64,000 nucleotides of DNA from Gyrodactylus bullatarudis (taxonomy: Eukaryota > Platyhelminthes > Monogenea > Gyrodactylidea > Gyrodactylidae). Under the pieces are notes generated by a model. The model worked only from the letters and a program-made list of their open reading frames with translations, was not told the DNA's origin and did not search any database. The stretch spans positions 248,001-312,000 of the forward strand of contig SSNU01000208.1 of assembly GCA_012064415.1 (NCBI GenBank), read 5' to 3'. Shown here in pieces: positions 47,501 through 62,500 of the stretch. Both the position numbers and the translations under genes were made by a program. Positions within the stretch are counted from its first letter, which is position 1. Each line of letters opens with the position of its first letter.

Positions 47501-50500
47501 TTGATCATGGTTCTCTGAAACTCCCTTCATATCCTTTTAATATCTTCAATGTGTTTATTGAATTTTTTTCATCACTATTTAAAGTTCATTTTCAAAAAAT
47601 TGAATTATGATAAGACTCGAAAAAGAAGAAATCCAAGATAGATTGGAGATGGCAATTAATTTTATATTAAAGAAGATTTTGGATTTTTTACACTCACTGA
47701 TTTCGCAAACTCGCGGCAACATAAAATTTTTGATTCGTAAAATCAGAAATCATTTTAACTTTGATTAGAGAGAGATGATAACTTCTTCTATAGAGGAAAT
47801 ATTTTCTCTGCTTTTCTTGTTCTATAGTCTGAAATTAAATTTTATTGCTGTATAGAATAGAAAAAACACCAGGGGAGGAGAAAGAGAGAGAGAGAACGAG
47901 GCAAATGAGAAAAAAAATTTGTAATTGCCAAAAGATTGGAAAAATGAAAAAATATTTTAAATGTAAATTAGACAAATTAAACTAGGGAAATAAATTAATC
48001 AGTTTCTCCCACTTCGTTTCCACCGTACAACTACACAAATAAAGAAAAGAAGAAGAAGAAAGAGTGAGAACGAGAAATCGCACAAGGCACGCCAAAGAAA
48101 AATTAAGAAACTTTTATGTGAATTGCAATTTTTTTGTTGCACAAATCGTTTAGGCGTTTGACCGACTGTGTTTTTAGCAAGTGAATTTATTAACCTAAAT
48201 TATGGAAACTTTACATAATAAGACAAAGAGTGTTCTATTCAGTACAATCTCCCCTGTCTTTTAGACTAACGTCAGTTAAAATGAGAATCTTATTATCTTT
48301 TGAGTTTGAGGGAAAATAATAAAAATTGAATCTCAAAGAATACATTGGGGATACATCTAAAGAGATTAAGATGGAGAACATTCCTCAAGGAACTGGGACA
48401 AGGAAAAGAAGTGGGAGTTACATAATAACATATCATTATCATATTAGGGATGCCTGCAATGAGAGAGACAGGATTAACTCGAAACATTGGTCGGTATTAG
48501 ACTACTTAAGTAGACACACTTTGTGAGTATTCCGTATACAAGAACCTTGTGTATAAACTATAGAATAAAGTGTATCTTTCCATAAATACACTCTGGTATT
48601 AGAACTAAAAATAATAATCTTGATTAAATTCATTGAAAATTATGGGGGATGGAAACTCTCCCTCTACGTCTCATCTGTCTCAATGTAAGATGGGAATTTT
48701 CTAAAATTTATTTTGATTTTCTACTTTTTCTTGCTCAAAGTTACCCCCAATACTCCTGGGAAATGAGGCCATTAGTTCCTTCACCTTTGAATAAATTGAT
48801 TAATATCACCCCGTTTACCAATTGAAAACAAAAGAGAGGATAGAATAGGAAACAAAGGAAAAATTTCCTTCTTCTAGGAGAATAATACCACTGTGAAGAA
48901 AATTGTTGTTCATCTCGACTCAAATCGAATCATCATAACTAAATTAAATGTAATGATTTTCTCTCTATTAGATCTTGATGTGATAAATATCGGCATAAAT
49001 TATCATATATACGAGAAAAGATAAACAGTTACATTCACATAAGAGAGAAATTTTACCGACCAGTGGATCCATGAACAGTTGAAATACTTTTTTCAATATT
49101 AAAATTAATTCAATTCTTTTTCTTGCTAACAAATGAGTAGCAATTTCATCTAGTGCAAACTAGTATATTCCTATTGAGGGTTTTTAGTGAAGAGTATAGT
49201 AGCAGGTAACAAAACTAATGTACAAATACTAATGATGGACTAAACTAAAAATTTGACATAAGCCAAACACATTATGATTTCCTTTTACCTTTAGGAATGA
49301 ATTATTTTTATTTCACAATGATCGCAATTACAAATAGATTAGGCAATGCGAGAGAATTATCATCAAAAAGGGGGAAAATTTATGAGGGAATTATCCGAGA
49401 GACAGAAATTTAGAGGAGGACGGGCAAACTATGATGGGAAAATATCCGAATACTATCAACAATAACAAAAAATATTTATTTTTAGATTGATGTATGTCAA
49501 CAGAAAGAGGAATTCTATCAAAGTTATCACTGATACAAAGAGGAAAGAGAAAATAGTCACATCTATAGAGAGTACCTAATCCCACACAGTTGTATTCGAT
49601 TAATTTAAATAATCACAAATATTATAACTGTTATAACAATAATAGGGAACTATGCAGAATATTTTTGCCATCCTAGGTCCAGGAACTAGAAAAGGGTCAA
49701 ATGAAAGTTTTAGAGGAGTGGAAAAACACAGGCAAAGCCAATGAAGAGAAATGTGAGAAAAAGCTATTGAACCGTAACAGCTCCAACCGAAGCTCCACAC
49801 AATTTCTTTATATAGTCATGTTTTTGTGTGTGCGTGTGAATCGGTAACTACCGTGTGGTTGTGAAGAAGGTTGGTTTATTATGCAAGTTTGGCACAAGAA
49901 ATGGAGATTTTATTATCCTATTTTGCCCAATGTCTGTGTGTGTAATCTTATGCGTTATTATTAGTGTAATAGAATTTTAAGCATAAAAACACACATTAGT
50001 AGTTTAGAGAAAGTTTTTCTTCATCATTCGAAAAAATGGAATTGCGGAATAGAATCTATAAATAAATAGAGGAAGAAATGGTTTCTATCAATCGGAAAGT
50101 GATGCTACATTATAATTCTTGTCAAAAATAATGACACCACTATTATTATGAAAAAAAACACAAAAGGACATGATGAAAAGAGGCAAAGAGCAAAATTAAA
50201 ATGCAATGCAATGTTTTTATAAATCCATCAAGTTTGAGTATTCATTAGACACTTAAGAAAGTTTAAGTTGAATCTGTATGGAAGAAAGGAGTTTTGTTAC
50301 ATTGAGATTTTACAAGAGCTGACTGCACTGATCAAAATCCATAAAGTGGGTTAGAAGACGATAATCTTTTGTCCTAATTAAAGAATGAAGGGGAAGGATG
50401 AAAGAAAAATGTCCTTCCTTTTTGTATTATTTTCAATGGTCATTGATGGAAATATACAATGATTTCCACATTGGAAAAATTGCTTCCTGCTTGCGAAGCG

Positions 50501-53500
50501 ATATGCATTTTTTCGATGAATTATCCTCTCGAAACTAAACTTCTATACTACAATTTATATGCAGTACTATTATTATTATGGGTTATCAACACACTTCTAT
50601 TCTATTCCTATAGACAAACTAAAAATAAAAATTTAGCAAACTTTTTCCTAAACTGTAAGTGGGGAGAAGGGGGTATTTCTTTTTTTTCATTAACCATTGC
50701 ATTTACAATTTTTAGGGATGAAATTTTTATCAATTACATATGTATTCTTATTATTTTTCCTTTTCTGTTGTTATAAAATAATAATTCGAGTACAATATAA
50801 ATAAAATAAAGAAAACGAACATGGATAGAAAAATACAAAGCGCATCAACAAACTGGAAAACATTAACAACAACAATACGATTAAACATTTGATGTTCAAA
50901 AGAGAAACACAAGCATACAAATTATTATAATACTTGTATGATGATTATTAGTACTATTTGAGGGAAGATTGCAATAAAGTTACTAATAGAAGAAGATAAT
51001 TTTAACAATTATTTCTGTAATACAGATCAGCTATTTGATATAACATATATTGTATCTATATATATATGTATCATACAAGAACGAGAACAAGATTATTTAA
51101 AACGCAAATTAAAATCAAAGAGGAGAGAGTGCTCGTACGAGTATATGTTGAGTGTAGATTTTAAGGGAGTTATGTAAACATGTTTTCCAAGGCCTAATAC
51201 AGATGTTTATGTGAAAATCTAGAAGGATTTGAAATATTTGAAGATTTCATGGAATAAAACAAGAGGAACATTTTCATGTCAGAAGGAAATCCAATCATGA
51301 TCTTGAATTTTAACAGGTGTGGTATAGAATAAAAATTTCACTTTGAAAAGCTTCAATTATTTCGATATAAAACTACCAAATTCAAATCTACTCAATAATT
51401 TTAGAAGTGATCCTTATCTGTACAAATGCTTATAATATTGAGGTAGAGTTGATAATAATTTCAATGGCACTAATTAAATGACTAAAGTGTAGAGGTGAAA
51501 TTGGATCCCTCAGCAAAATCAGAAAAAGGACATGTGTGTATGCGTGTGATAAAGTGATATAAAATTGAGAATTTTTTGTAGTATAAAACAAAGAAATTCT
51601 TTGTAATTCAAGAGAACTAAATAATTTCTTGAATCGTCAAAGGGATTCAAATCACGATACTTTCACGATCGTACACACTATATTGTAATACTGTAGAATA
51701 CAAGTTTAGAGGACTCTTTAGAATGAATTGCATTGCATTTCAGTTGTTAATTCCGTATCATTATAATGGCGTATACTTATACGTATGAATAAATAATGTC
51801 TTTTCATTATAATGAAAAGGTTCATACTCAAAAAAATGATAATACTGAGGTGTTGGGAGGGGATGTTCCTCGTTCTCTCACGAATTTCAAGTTAGGCATA
51901 AAAACAACAAAAAAGTTTATTACATCTCATCTATTGGCTCAGTTATTTTGTTGGGAAGAGAAATTAAAATATTTATTACTCTCAGAGGAGGACATTAATT
52001 TTCATTGTCGAATTTGGAAAAAATACAAATATATAAAAAAATATACTTACCGTCTTTGTCAATGAGAATCGGCTCGCCCAATTGTACGTAGAAGAATTCA
52101 TTTTTCTCATAGTCATTATCGTCAATAATTCGTACTTTGATGTACGCTCTAAAGAAAGAGTTTAAATTAAGTTGAGAATAAGAATAAGAGAACAGACAAG
52201 TAATGCAAGGAAAAAAATTATCTCTGTTCATAAATTACTCGGGGGATAATATCTTTAAGGGGATAATTATAATCAAATTTGAGAAAAATTTTCCATGTAT
52301 GCTTGAATGGAACGACGAATGTTTTACCAAATGGAAAAAAGAGATGGCAAGAGAATTGGAAACTCAAGGATGGATAGAAATTAAATAAATTACAAGTAAA
52401 TTATTCAAATTCTCTAATATATATTGCAAATATAGGATGATTGTAATACATTTTGAACAAAAGAAAAACACCCTAACTGAAAAATACAGTATAGTACAAA
52501 TATAATTCATTTATGTGGACACATATAATTAAATATCTATCTAGTAAAAGAATGTTTTTTATGTAATACAATTTGTATAGTACAACCCAATGCCTCAAGG
52601 TTTTTACATCTCTCCAATAGAAGAAATAGCAAAGTTAATAGCACTAGAAGGAGAGACTTTTCATAATTTACACCTTTTCTTCTCCCCTTTTAATACTAGT
52701 GTCCCACTTGATTACGGGACAGAAGCATTCGACGCAATTTACAAAATTTACATTCACCCTGAATGAAAGAGAGTCAATTCTATCATGAATAATTGAAGGA
52801 GGATCCCATATTGAGAATTGAGTTTATTTTTGATTGGCCGAGGTCACCAATGTTGAATGGATCGTGTGTTTCGAGAATTAAAAGACTCGCAAAGAAGACG
52901 AAAAAAGATACCAGAAACTTTGTGTTTCGTGGATCGGGAAAGAGAGAGAGAGAGAGGAAAAAATGTAAATAAGAATTGACTAACAATAAATAAATAAATA
53001 AATAATTTTGAAGAGAGATAGAGATGTAGATATGTGGAAGAGGAAGAGTCAAATGAAAAACGAGATATAATGGCCAATAAATCATTACATACAGCAGAGA
53101 ATGAATAAAAATAGAGAGAATGCCTCTTCGAACGAAGAAAAAACTATGTTGTCATAAAGAGTGGAAATTTTCAATTGCTCAATCGCTAGTTATTCTTTTT
53201 TTGTTAGCCTAGATAATATCTAGTAGATATGGAGGCAAATGATAATTTTAAGAAAAAGACCATCTCTTAAATTTAAACCTGTTTATTATAGGAATCATCA
53301 TCTCTAAATTCAAAGTTGTTTATTGCATCCCATGTACAATAACAATATAAATATTTTCAAGCCTATATAGAGTATTCGAGATTATTTTGATGGCTATATT
53401 ACTGTAAAATTTCAACTTTTCTTTCTGAAATAGAACAAGAGAGTTAAAAGATATATGGAAATAACTTTACCATTCAGTTGAAAAGACGGAACAAGGAGAA

Positions 53501-56500
53501 GCACAGAGTAATGAATAAAGTATGGTTTTTGATACGAAGCCAATTTATTAACAATTTTTCCCTGTTCCCCAGCTGTTGATCATATTCATTTCGTTTGTAT
53601 AGTATTCAGAGGGGTTCATTTTACTATTATCCATCTACATTTTTCCCTGAACATGGAATTTAATTATAAAAACACATTCATTGCGAACCAATAGACAAAT
53701 GCATTAGATATAAACCAATATTTACAACAGTTGTAAATGTTCCACAATAAAATATAAACTGTATACTGAATTCTAAGATGTTTCCCTCTAAAATATGTCG
53801 TTGGTATTTTTGTCAGAATCTTCCATGTACTTATTACATTTAATTAAGACCATTGGTTATTCAAGAGTGAATATTTAAATTAATTCTCCAACTTGAATCC
53901 AAAAACTCTGGAGGAATAGAGGAAGAAAGAGAGAGGACAGTTTAATCTCATCTTTTCTTCCTTCACACTCAACAGTCTCAAGGATTCTCAGCCGAAATCT
54001 TATTAGAGGGTGGAAAATAATGAAAAACATAAAGTACTGATGAAAAAAGACTCAAAATTTATGCAGTTTTGTTGATATTTACTAAAAGATCCTATCTGAT
54101 CGATTTAAAGTGGCATAAAATGTTGAGCAAAATTGGAAACATCAGAGTTAATGATTGATAATCATCTGAACATTTGTATGCTCACAATTGACACTTTAGA
54201 TTTACTCAAAGTCAATAAATTTCCATTACAAAGAGAGACAGAGAGAGAGATGGGCAATGATAGTTTGTGTGCGTTTCCTTCTAAATTTGGAAAATTGAGA
54301 GAGAGAGAGAGAAGAGGACAATAAATTCATTAGAAGGAAAGAAAATGGGAAACAAAGTGATACACCATTCATTCGAAGATGTATTTATGTTAATGGAGAT
54401 GTAATGCTAAGAGGACTCCAGTTTTTTTTCCAATCATCATCATCAGTATTTCGTCCAAGACAAACTTGACAAGTTCTCCTCTTAGGAAAATAATATGTCA
54501 TCCATCAATGACTTATATTCAAATATATATATATCTGTATATATGCTATTTTTCCATTTTTTTATCACTAAACAAATTTACAAGATGAAAAAATACAATT
54601 TAATTTTTATTCACAATTTGCATTAGAATTTATCTCATATATATTCAAATTAATTGTGTTGATTCTCATTGTTTTTTTTCAGAAAAAAATGAATACAAAT
54701 GTAGAAAATTGGGCAATCAACGAGTGCATTTGTTGTTTTTTCATCTCATACCATAAAAATGAACAAGAATAATGTGAGTAATTGGCACTAATCCCCGATC
54801 GGTGAGAAATAGGCCAGTAATTTTCCTATTTTGAATATGTAAAGTTGCACCCTCTGTTTTATTCAATTCCAACAAGTTTATCAATTTGCATTGATAAAGT
54901 TCTTTTCACATCTAAAACTGCCTTTCAAACAATTATATTGTTCAGGACCTATTTCATATTTTAAAAACTTCAACTCTCATTGAATCCAATTAAAGGACGG
55001 ATTTTGTAAAGGGCCAGTGACAAAAAAGAAGAAAATTAATACCTGAGTACAGTTACTCAAGTGAGAATTTATTTATTATCAAGTAGAAGAGTAAGGAAAC
55101 AAGCAGCATATCAAAAATCGAAATTTTACCGCCCTTCTGATAACCGAGAATATTTTGCAATTCTTATCGAGAAATATGCCCCCTGAGTTTCTGTCCTAGA
55201 ATTGAGAGAGACTCAAAAAGCTAAATAAGCAGACAATTCCCATTCAACTAATTCACAAGGGCATACTTTTTTGAGCCTGGTAACAAGATGGAAATTTTTC
55301 TCTCGTTCAAATACAAATTATCTAGAAGAGAATAGAGAGAGAGAGATGGATTTATTTAAATGACGGGCCAGATTAATTCTATTGTATCTAAATTTTTATT
55401 TTCTCATTCTATTATTATTATTATTTCTGCTACTGCTTCAACTAATGTAGTAATGGAAGGATATAGACTAGATTTTATACTTTGTATGGTAGAGATGGTA
55501 ATACTGATTTGTAAAGTTTTCTCTCTCATTTCTCTCCATCTATTCTCTGCAGAGGGGAAAGAGAAATTGGTTTTTTACAAATTGTAACAAATTTATTTTT
55601 AATAAAACAATTCTTGAGGATATTGACATTGGAATATGAAAGAGAGGAGAAAAATTGGCAAAACTACTCCTATAATGATTATAATAATAATGAGTGATAG
55701 AGAGACAAAGCAATCTCATACAAGGGTGAAGGAATTTTCTTTAAATTTGGACCTGTAATAAAGGTCAATTCTAAATGAAAAAAGAAGCGAGAATGAATGA
55801 ATAGAATGATCACCCTCTTAAAGAAGAAGTATTCCACAAGATGCTACTAGAATAAAAGACAAGAATTCATTCAGTGAGAAGAAAAAATATTCTCTCTTTC
55901 TTTTCATTTTCTTTTTGATAATCGTGTTCTACTCTAATTTTTTTCAAGACTTTCAAGATTTTTATAGGAAATTTGATTGGGAAGAAAAGACATCCTTTTT
56001 CTCTCTAATTTCTTTCTTGTTCTATATATATTCCACTCTCTCATTAAATGTGAGTGCGTCTACAAGAAAAAGGTGGAGGAAATAAGCAGAAATAATGCTT
56101 GAATATATGGATGCTAGAAAGAGAAGAGAACGAAAGAGGGACAAACAATGAAACTGGAGAAGATGATGATGGTATACATATAATATGTGTTTTTATGATC
56201 ACATTACACTCTAGCCCAACCCTCTCCATCCCCCTTATTACCACAACAGACTCATAAACACTCTCACTATATATTTTTATATAAATATATATATGATATA
56301 TTATAGATATAGGACTGAGATAACTTGAAATGAAATGGCAGAGAGAAAAATTTATGAAAAATAGTGCTGAGCTCATCATGGCATAGCGGAGAAGAGTAAA
56401 AATAACTAAGCAAATATTTATACGAGTTTAGCGTAGAGAAAAATTAATTATTCTTTTCTCTACTCGAATTGAGCTAAAAATAGAATCTAAAAATCTTGAA

Positions 56501-59500
56501 AGAACCCTTGTTTTTCACATTGTATCAATATGAGGAATTTCAATCACGAGCTGCAAGAATATGAGAAAGGATACTTTAGATTATCAACTCGAGAATATAC
56601 TTGTTACTCATCAAATAATTAATTAATTAAACTATAGTATAGACTTGAATGATTGTATGATAAAAATTTGATAATACAAAATTTCTTTCACATTTGCACA
56701 CAATCTTATTTTTAGCTTGCTTTGAAAAAGTCCAAGTACTTTATTTCCACCATCACAGTTTAGAAATATAAACCTTGTGTTTAGATAATAGCTACTATAA
56801 AATTTGGAATGCATAATTTTATTTATCAGAAATTCTATGCTACACCCAGACTTTATTATTATTATTATTTATGTGTTCACCATAGTTGTAAGTTTGAAAT
56901 GAAAATTTCCAACCATTATAATAATATTTTTACATTCGCATAAAACACAGGAGGAGAGATAGTGAATGAAAGCACGAGTTTTCTTATTTTATTTTTCAAA
57001 TGTAGTGCAAGAATATTATAACTACTGTATTATGATAATGAATATTTCAATTATTCCAAAGTCGAATCCCTTAGTGGGAAACCTCAATTTCCAACCATCA
57101 TATTACTATGACCACTGGATAATTTGAAATGAATATTTTTCCATTTCTCATCAATCAAGGGATAAAGTTGAAGGAAAAAACTGGACAATAGAAGAATGCG
57201 AAAAACCAAAGAAGAATGAAGGAGAGATAAATGCAATTGAAAGGGATTAACATTTAGTCTGCTGTTGACGAGAGAAAAAAAAAGATACAAAAATGAATAA
57301 ACCAAAATTTCACAATTTCAATGATCGAAAATTTTTTTGTTATGTAAAAATTGTACACAAAAGTTTTTCAGTCAAATGTCATTTGTATTGTTGAAAACGA
57401 CTACAGCTTTAAAGAAAGAAGGAAGGAAACTGACAAGATTCGGTAGAGGTAATTGAATGAAAGAATTTCGTACAACTTTCTCCACATATTAAATCAAATT
57501 ATAATATCGATGCCGTTACATAAGTTTACAAGACAAAAGAGTATTCTAGTCAAATGCAATGCATAAATTAAAAATTGTAGACAATTATCTTTGATCCAAA
57601 ATTAAAGCAGAAGAATAATTCTACACGGAATATGTACAAATAACAGTTGTCAATGCCAATTGAATCCTCTTTAATATTTCTGTCTAATTATAATTACTAT
57701 AACAAGACGCTTATTCTATTATTAATTTAGTATTCATATCAAGAAATACTCACGTAGTCTGATCATTAACAAATTCCAAAAGGCCAGAGGCATCTTCAAA
57801 ATCTCGGCCGCCTCCAGCTGCTGTACCAGGTATTGTTTGATAGGGTAGACGTACAATTCCACGGCCACCTAGGAGAAAAGAATGAATTATTCAGGATTAC
57901 TTCTTGGTTAAATATTAATGAATATTTTTTAATATTCGCATCTTGTTTTCCTCTCGACTATAAGGCAAAGACAATACGTCATCTCTGATGCGTACTTTTA
58001 ATTTTTAAATGATGACAAAAAATTATTATTATCAGTTGTTTTTGTTGTTGTAAGGGAATCTTTTGATTCAAAAATTCGCAAGAGATTGACTTGAATAATT
58101 TATGTCCTCGTTTTAAATTTCTTTAAAGAAAAAAAGTTTGATAATCTACTACTGTACTGTATTATTAAATGGAAAGAATGGAGATAGTAAATTATAATGA
58201 ACAATGGTATGGGCCAGATAGGCAGAATTTACATAATTATGAGAGGAAGAAGAATTTGAAAGATAAAAAACTTGAACAGAGATGGGAATGAAGAGAATCA
58301 AAGTAAAAAACACGTATCAGTGTAGACGATATAGGATATTCCTCCTTTTCAAGGCGAAAATGATTTAAGAGAAAAATTGTTACCTAGAGAAACATCAATT
58401 CAACTAGGACGAGAGATTTGTAAAAAGGCAAAATTTCAATCTATCATCATATTATATCATCCTATTGCTTGAATCGTGTATCAAAGATTTCAAATTTGTC
58501 CATAGGTCTGAATGAAATATTGATTGATAAACTGATGAATACATTCTCTTTCAATAATAAGGACATAGAACTTTGGACGAAATACATTTATTAAATTGAT
58601 AAATGCAGTCAAGTTATTGTTATAAAGAGTGGATACCATATACTATGGTAGAGGAAAAAGTGTCAAGTTATAACATACTGTATTTCTATTAAAGAAATAA
58701 CATTAGAGGCAATTTTTGGCTAAATGTCAAGTATCTCTATATAATATATTATGTCAGTTTGAAATGGAACAATTAAATAAGTATATTTAAGCAGTACAAA
58801 TTTTTTAAAATAGTCTGCACATTAGAAAAAGAAGACAATCTATCAGGTTTTAATCTAGTTGGATTCATGCTTACTTGAGACTTGTATGTACATGTAATAT
58901 TTTAATGGGATATAATCGATAGTAAAAAATTTATCCCAGTATTTTTGATATTTTCTCAAGCAATTGGATCGAAGACAAAATGATATTGGAAAATTTCTCT
59001 CTATGGCAAATAAATTAGAAAAATGAAGGAGAATTTTTTATACAATATTATGCTGCGCATTTTTTATGGGAACAATAATATAAAAGAGATAGATAGAAAA
59101 GTGTACAGAGAGAATATTCATTCCAAGATTTTATTTTTTTTAAGAAGAAAACTAACCCTTGTCTTAACATATAAAAGTCACGTTGATTATAGAGAGAAAG
59201 AGAGGGGGAATCAATTGATGACATTTAGAAATTCATTTAAAAAGAGGAGATGATGGTATGGAATAGTTAAATATGGGAGGAGAGGAATAGTTTGAGGAAA
59301 ATTACTTGACCAAAAATAGAGAGAGAAAAAGTTTGTAGATCTACAATCTATATATTTATGTGTGGATATAGTCAAATGTTTGCAGAGATCCCTCTCCAAA
59401 CCGTATGATCCTGATAGATGGATAGTGAAAGATAATGATCATTCCCAATTTCCATTTACCTCAAGCACAAATTTTGTTGTTTTTCGTCCAGAATAGTCAT

Positions 59501-62500
59501 AGACATGGTGCAAAAACTTCCCAGAAAAAATAATGATTAACCTTTTTTGGACAGATGTATAATGTGGCGAAAAAATGTTTTACATCATTAGAAACTATCG
59601 ACAAGAAAGTTTTTATTTTTTAAATAATGCAGACTCCAATGAATCGGTAGACTCTTGGCTCGTTCATTAACATGGTAGCTCAAGTATTTTGTAAATTTTG
59701 TCGTACATGTTAGATAAACAACAAACAAAGTCTATCTGTATTTAGGAATATATATATATATGTGCCTATCAGAAATGCGGATGATGATATCAGTCATAAA
59801 CCAAATTTTATATTTAACAATTTAATGTTATTAATAAAAGATAGCACTCTGTATTTAGATTTATTGATCCCTCCCTCTCTAATAAAAACCATATTAAATT
59901 TAATAATGATCATGATAATATTAAACACACTGGTAATATGTTAAATAAGTTTTAACATGAAGCAGCTTTTTCTTTATAGCATACATTATATTTGTAGTAT
60001 ATGAACTTTATAATGTCATAATTTTTTCCATTAAACTATAATTATAATTATTTTAGGCTATACTATTGTCATCGTTAATGTTTATTTAAAAAAAATGTTT
60101 TGTTCAATTTCATTAAAAAGATAATATTTGGATTTCAAATGATGTAAATTTACTGTGAATCTGTAAATATTTGTCAATCAAAATTACGAGTAAATAATTA
60201 TTTTATTTTCATTTCACCAGTAAATGATGCAAGACAAAGAAGAAGGTAAACAAGAATAACCAAATACTTTTCTAAATTATAGACATGAAATTTAAGAAAT
60301 TTGAATGAGAACATTTTTTAATTTATTATTGCACTTTTCAATGTAATTCTTTATTGATTCAAGTTGAATAAATAAAGAGATAGAGAGAAACAAAATCCAA
60401 AATTGAGACACTAATAGTATATTGCTGCCATGACTACTGCTCAACAGAAATTAAATTTATACTAATGTACGACAATTTTTAAATTTAGATTCCTTGCATT
60501 TATTTATGATGGCATTACACACTGCCTTCTTTACCAAAACAGTGCAATTATCAATGTAAAAATTAAATGAATGAAAAATAATTAGTACCATTGATAATAG
60601 TAATCTTTATGGCTAGCGATAAGCAAATTTTTTGATACTTTAAAATAATTTTTTCAATTCGTAATAATTATGGTAAGTTTTAAAAGAACTTAGATCAAAT
60701 AATCATCAAAAAAGGATCTAAAATTAGTTTTATAGTAAAATTTATTCAAACGTAGGTCAGCATTAGAATTCTCTGGCATTGGTCATCAATGGTACGATAG
60801 AAGACAATCACCCTCGAAACGTTTGGATGACCATGGCTGAGAATCCTAATATTGACCTAAGTTTTAATAAATTTTATTGTAAAAACCAAAGAATCATATT
60901 CCAGATGGCAGGGATATATTCATAAAATTATTGGCAAGATTTATTTTACTCACCAGAAGATCTAACAACTTTGATTTCAGCATATCCACAAGATTCAGGG
61001 AAAGTTACTTGAGTCATTTCAAAATGAAAAACACCAGAATGATCGTCATCTAGAACCATAATGGTGGCAGAGCTGGGATCCACAAGTTTAAAATTGGATG
61101 CCGGTTGAGTGGAAGAAATCACTTGAAGATTAGACAATCTAACACTAAAATGTTCATCTTCTTCAAAAATGTCATCATCAATGATTGAGACGGAAAAGTG
61201 CTGATGTAAATCGCCAGGCTCAAATATAAGAGTTCCTTTAGCGGGTTTGTAGTCTTCCTTGGCTACAGCAGTTCCATCTTCTGTTTCATAATCAACTGAG
61301 ATTCTTGCACGAAGATCGCCATTTCTTCTCGAAACATAGACATCGAAAGATCCCACGTTTTCCATCACAGTGTAATGTCCAGGGTCAAAAGAAATTAATT
61401 GAACATTTGGATCTTCTTCCTCTTCCTTAATTAAGTCATCCATGTCATCCTTCTTTTCAATTTTAGCCTTTTTAATAACATTACCACTACCAGTCAACTG
61501 ACGAGTGGCTTGCATGCGATAGAAAGCTCTTGATTTTGGTCCCTTGTTGAGAACCTCAATTTGAGCCATTTCTTCAAGAGTCTTTGTATCGATATTGGGG
61601 TGTTTCTTTCTAATCTCTTTTATGGCTTCAACATAATCGAGACGATGCTTGTCAAAATCATTCTCATCGTCATCATCAACGCCGTCTGCGAATCTAACAT
61701 CTTCAGGGTCGGCATCTTCTTCTCGCCTAAGAGCTTTCATTTTTCCAGCAGTATGATATTTCTTTTTAAGGAACTTTTTGAAAAAAATCTTTGTATCAGC
61801 TATATATGCTGTGAGCACAGTTAGGAAGAAGAATATAAACGTGAGTAGAGCCTCCCAAACTTCAATTTCTCTAGGGGATATAATGGCAATAATTAAGTAC
61901 AACCATAGGTAAGCAAATACACTCCAAGTGGCTGTAATAAAGAACACTGATATGTGTCTGATTCGACGAACTTCTCCATCTGGAATGACAATTATACATA
62001 TGCCAATAATAACAAAAAGATTGAAAGCAGCTGATCCAACGATAGTTCCAGGACCTAGATCTCCTGCTTCAAATTTATTTCCAATGATTTCAATAACCGA
62101 GAGAAGAATCTCGGGTGCTGACGAACCAAGAGCCATCAATGTGAGATTAGAAACAGTTTCATTCCAGATTCTAACAGATATTATCTGTTTTTCTCCATTT
62201 TTTCTCTTCACAATTATTTCCTTCTCTTGTGAAGTAATGACTTCTATAGCTGCCATAAATCTGTCAGCAATTATCGAAACACCAAGAAAGAGGTACATCA
62301 GCGAAGCAAAATAGACAATAGATCTAGCGGCTTTATCCCAGGTTGAAAGATTTTTAACAGGCTCCCAGAGTGGAAGAACTGTACCTGGCTTGCAAGTCGT
62401 ATCCTCACTAGAAGGACAGGTTCCATTAATCATTTTGGTGCTTTGGACATTATTTATGAAAAATAACAAAATAAAGAGTGTAAAAGGCTGTCTATATACA

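Noticed and set aside
50459..50776. 105-codon frame within an exchanger intron
   Set aside because: Hydrophobic AT-driven frame with no family motif, no splice context and no start context; likely chance.
51796..52065. 89-codon frame on the + strand overlapping an exchanger exon
   Set aside because: Overlaps the antisense of a conserved exon and has no recognisable product.
56044..56379. 111-codon serine-rich minus-strand frame
   Set aside because: Translation of CU-rich simple sequence within the exchanger intron; in sense orientation but no splice sites or motifs support an exon.
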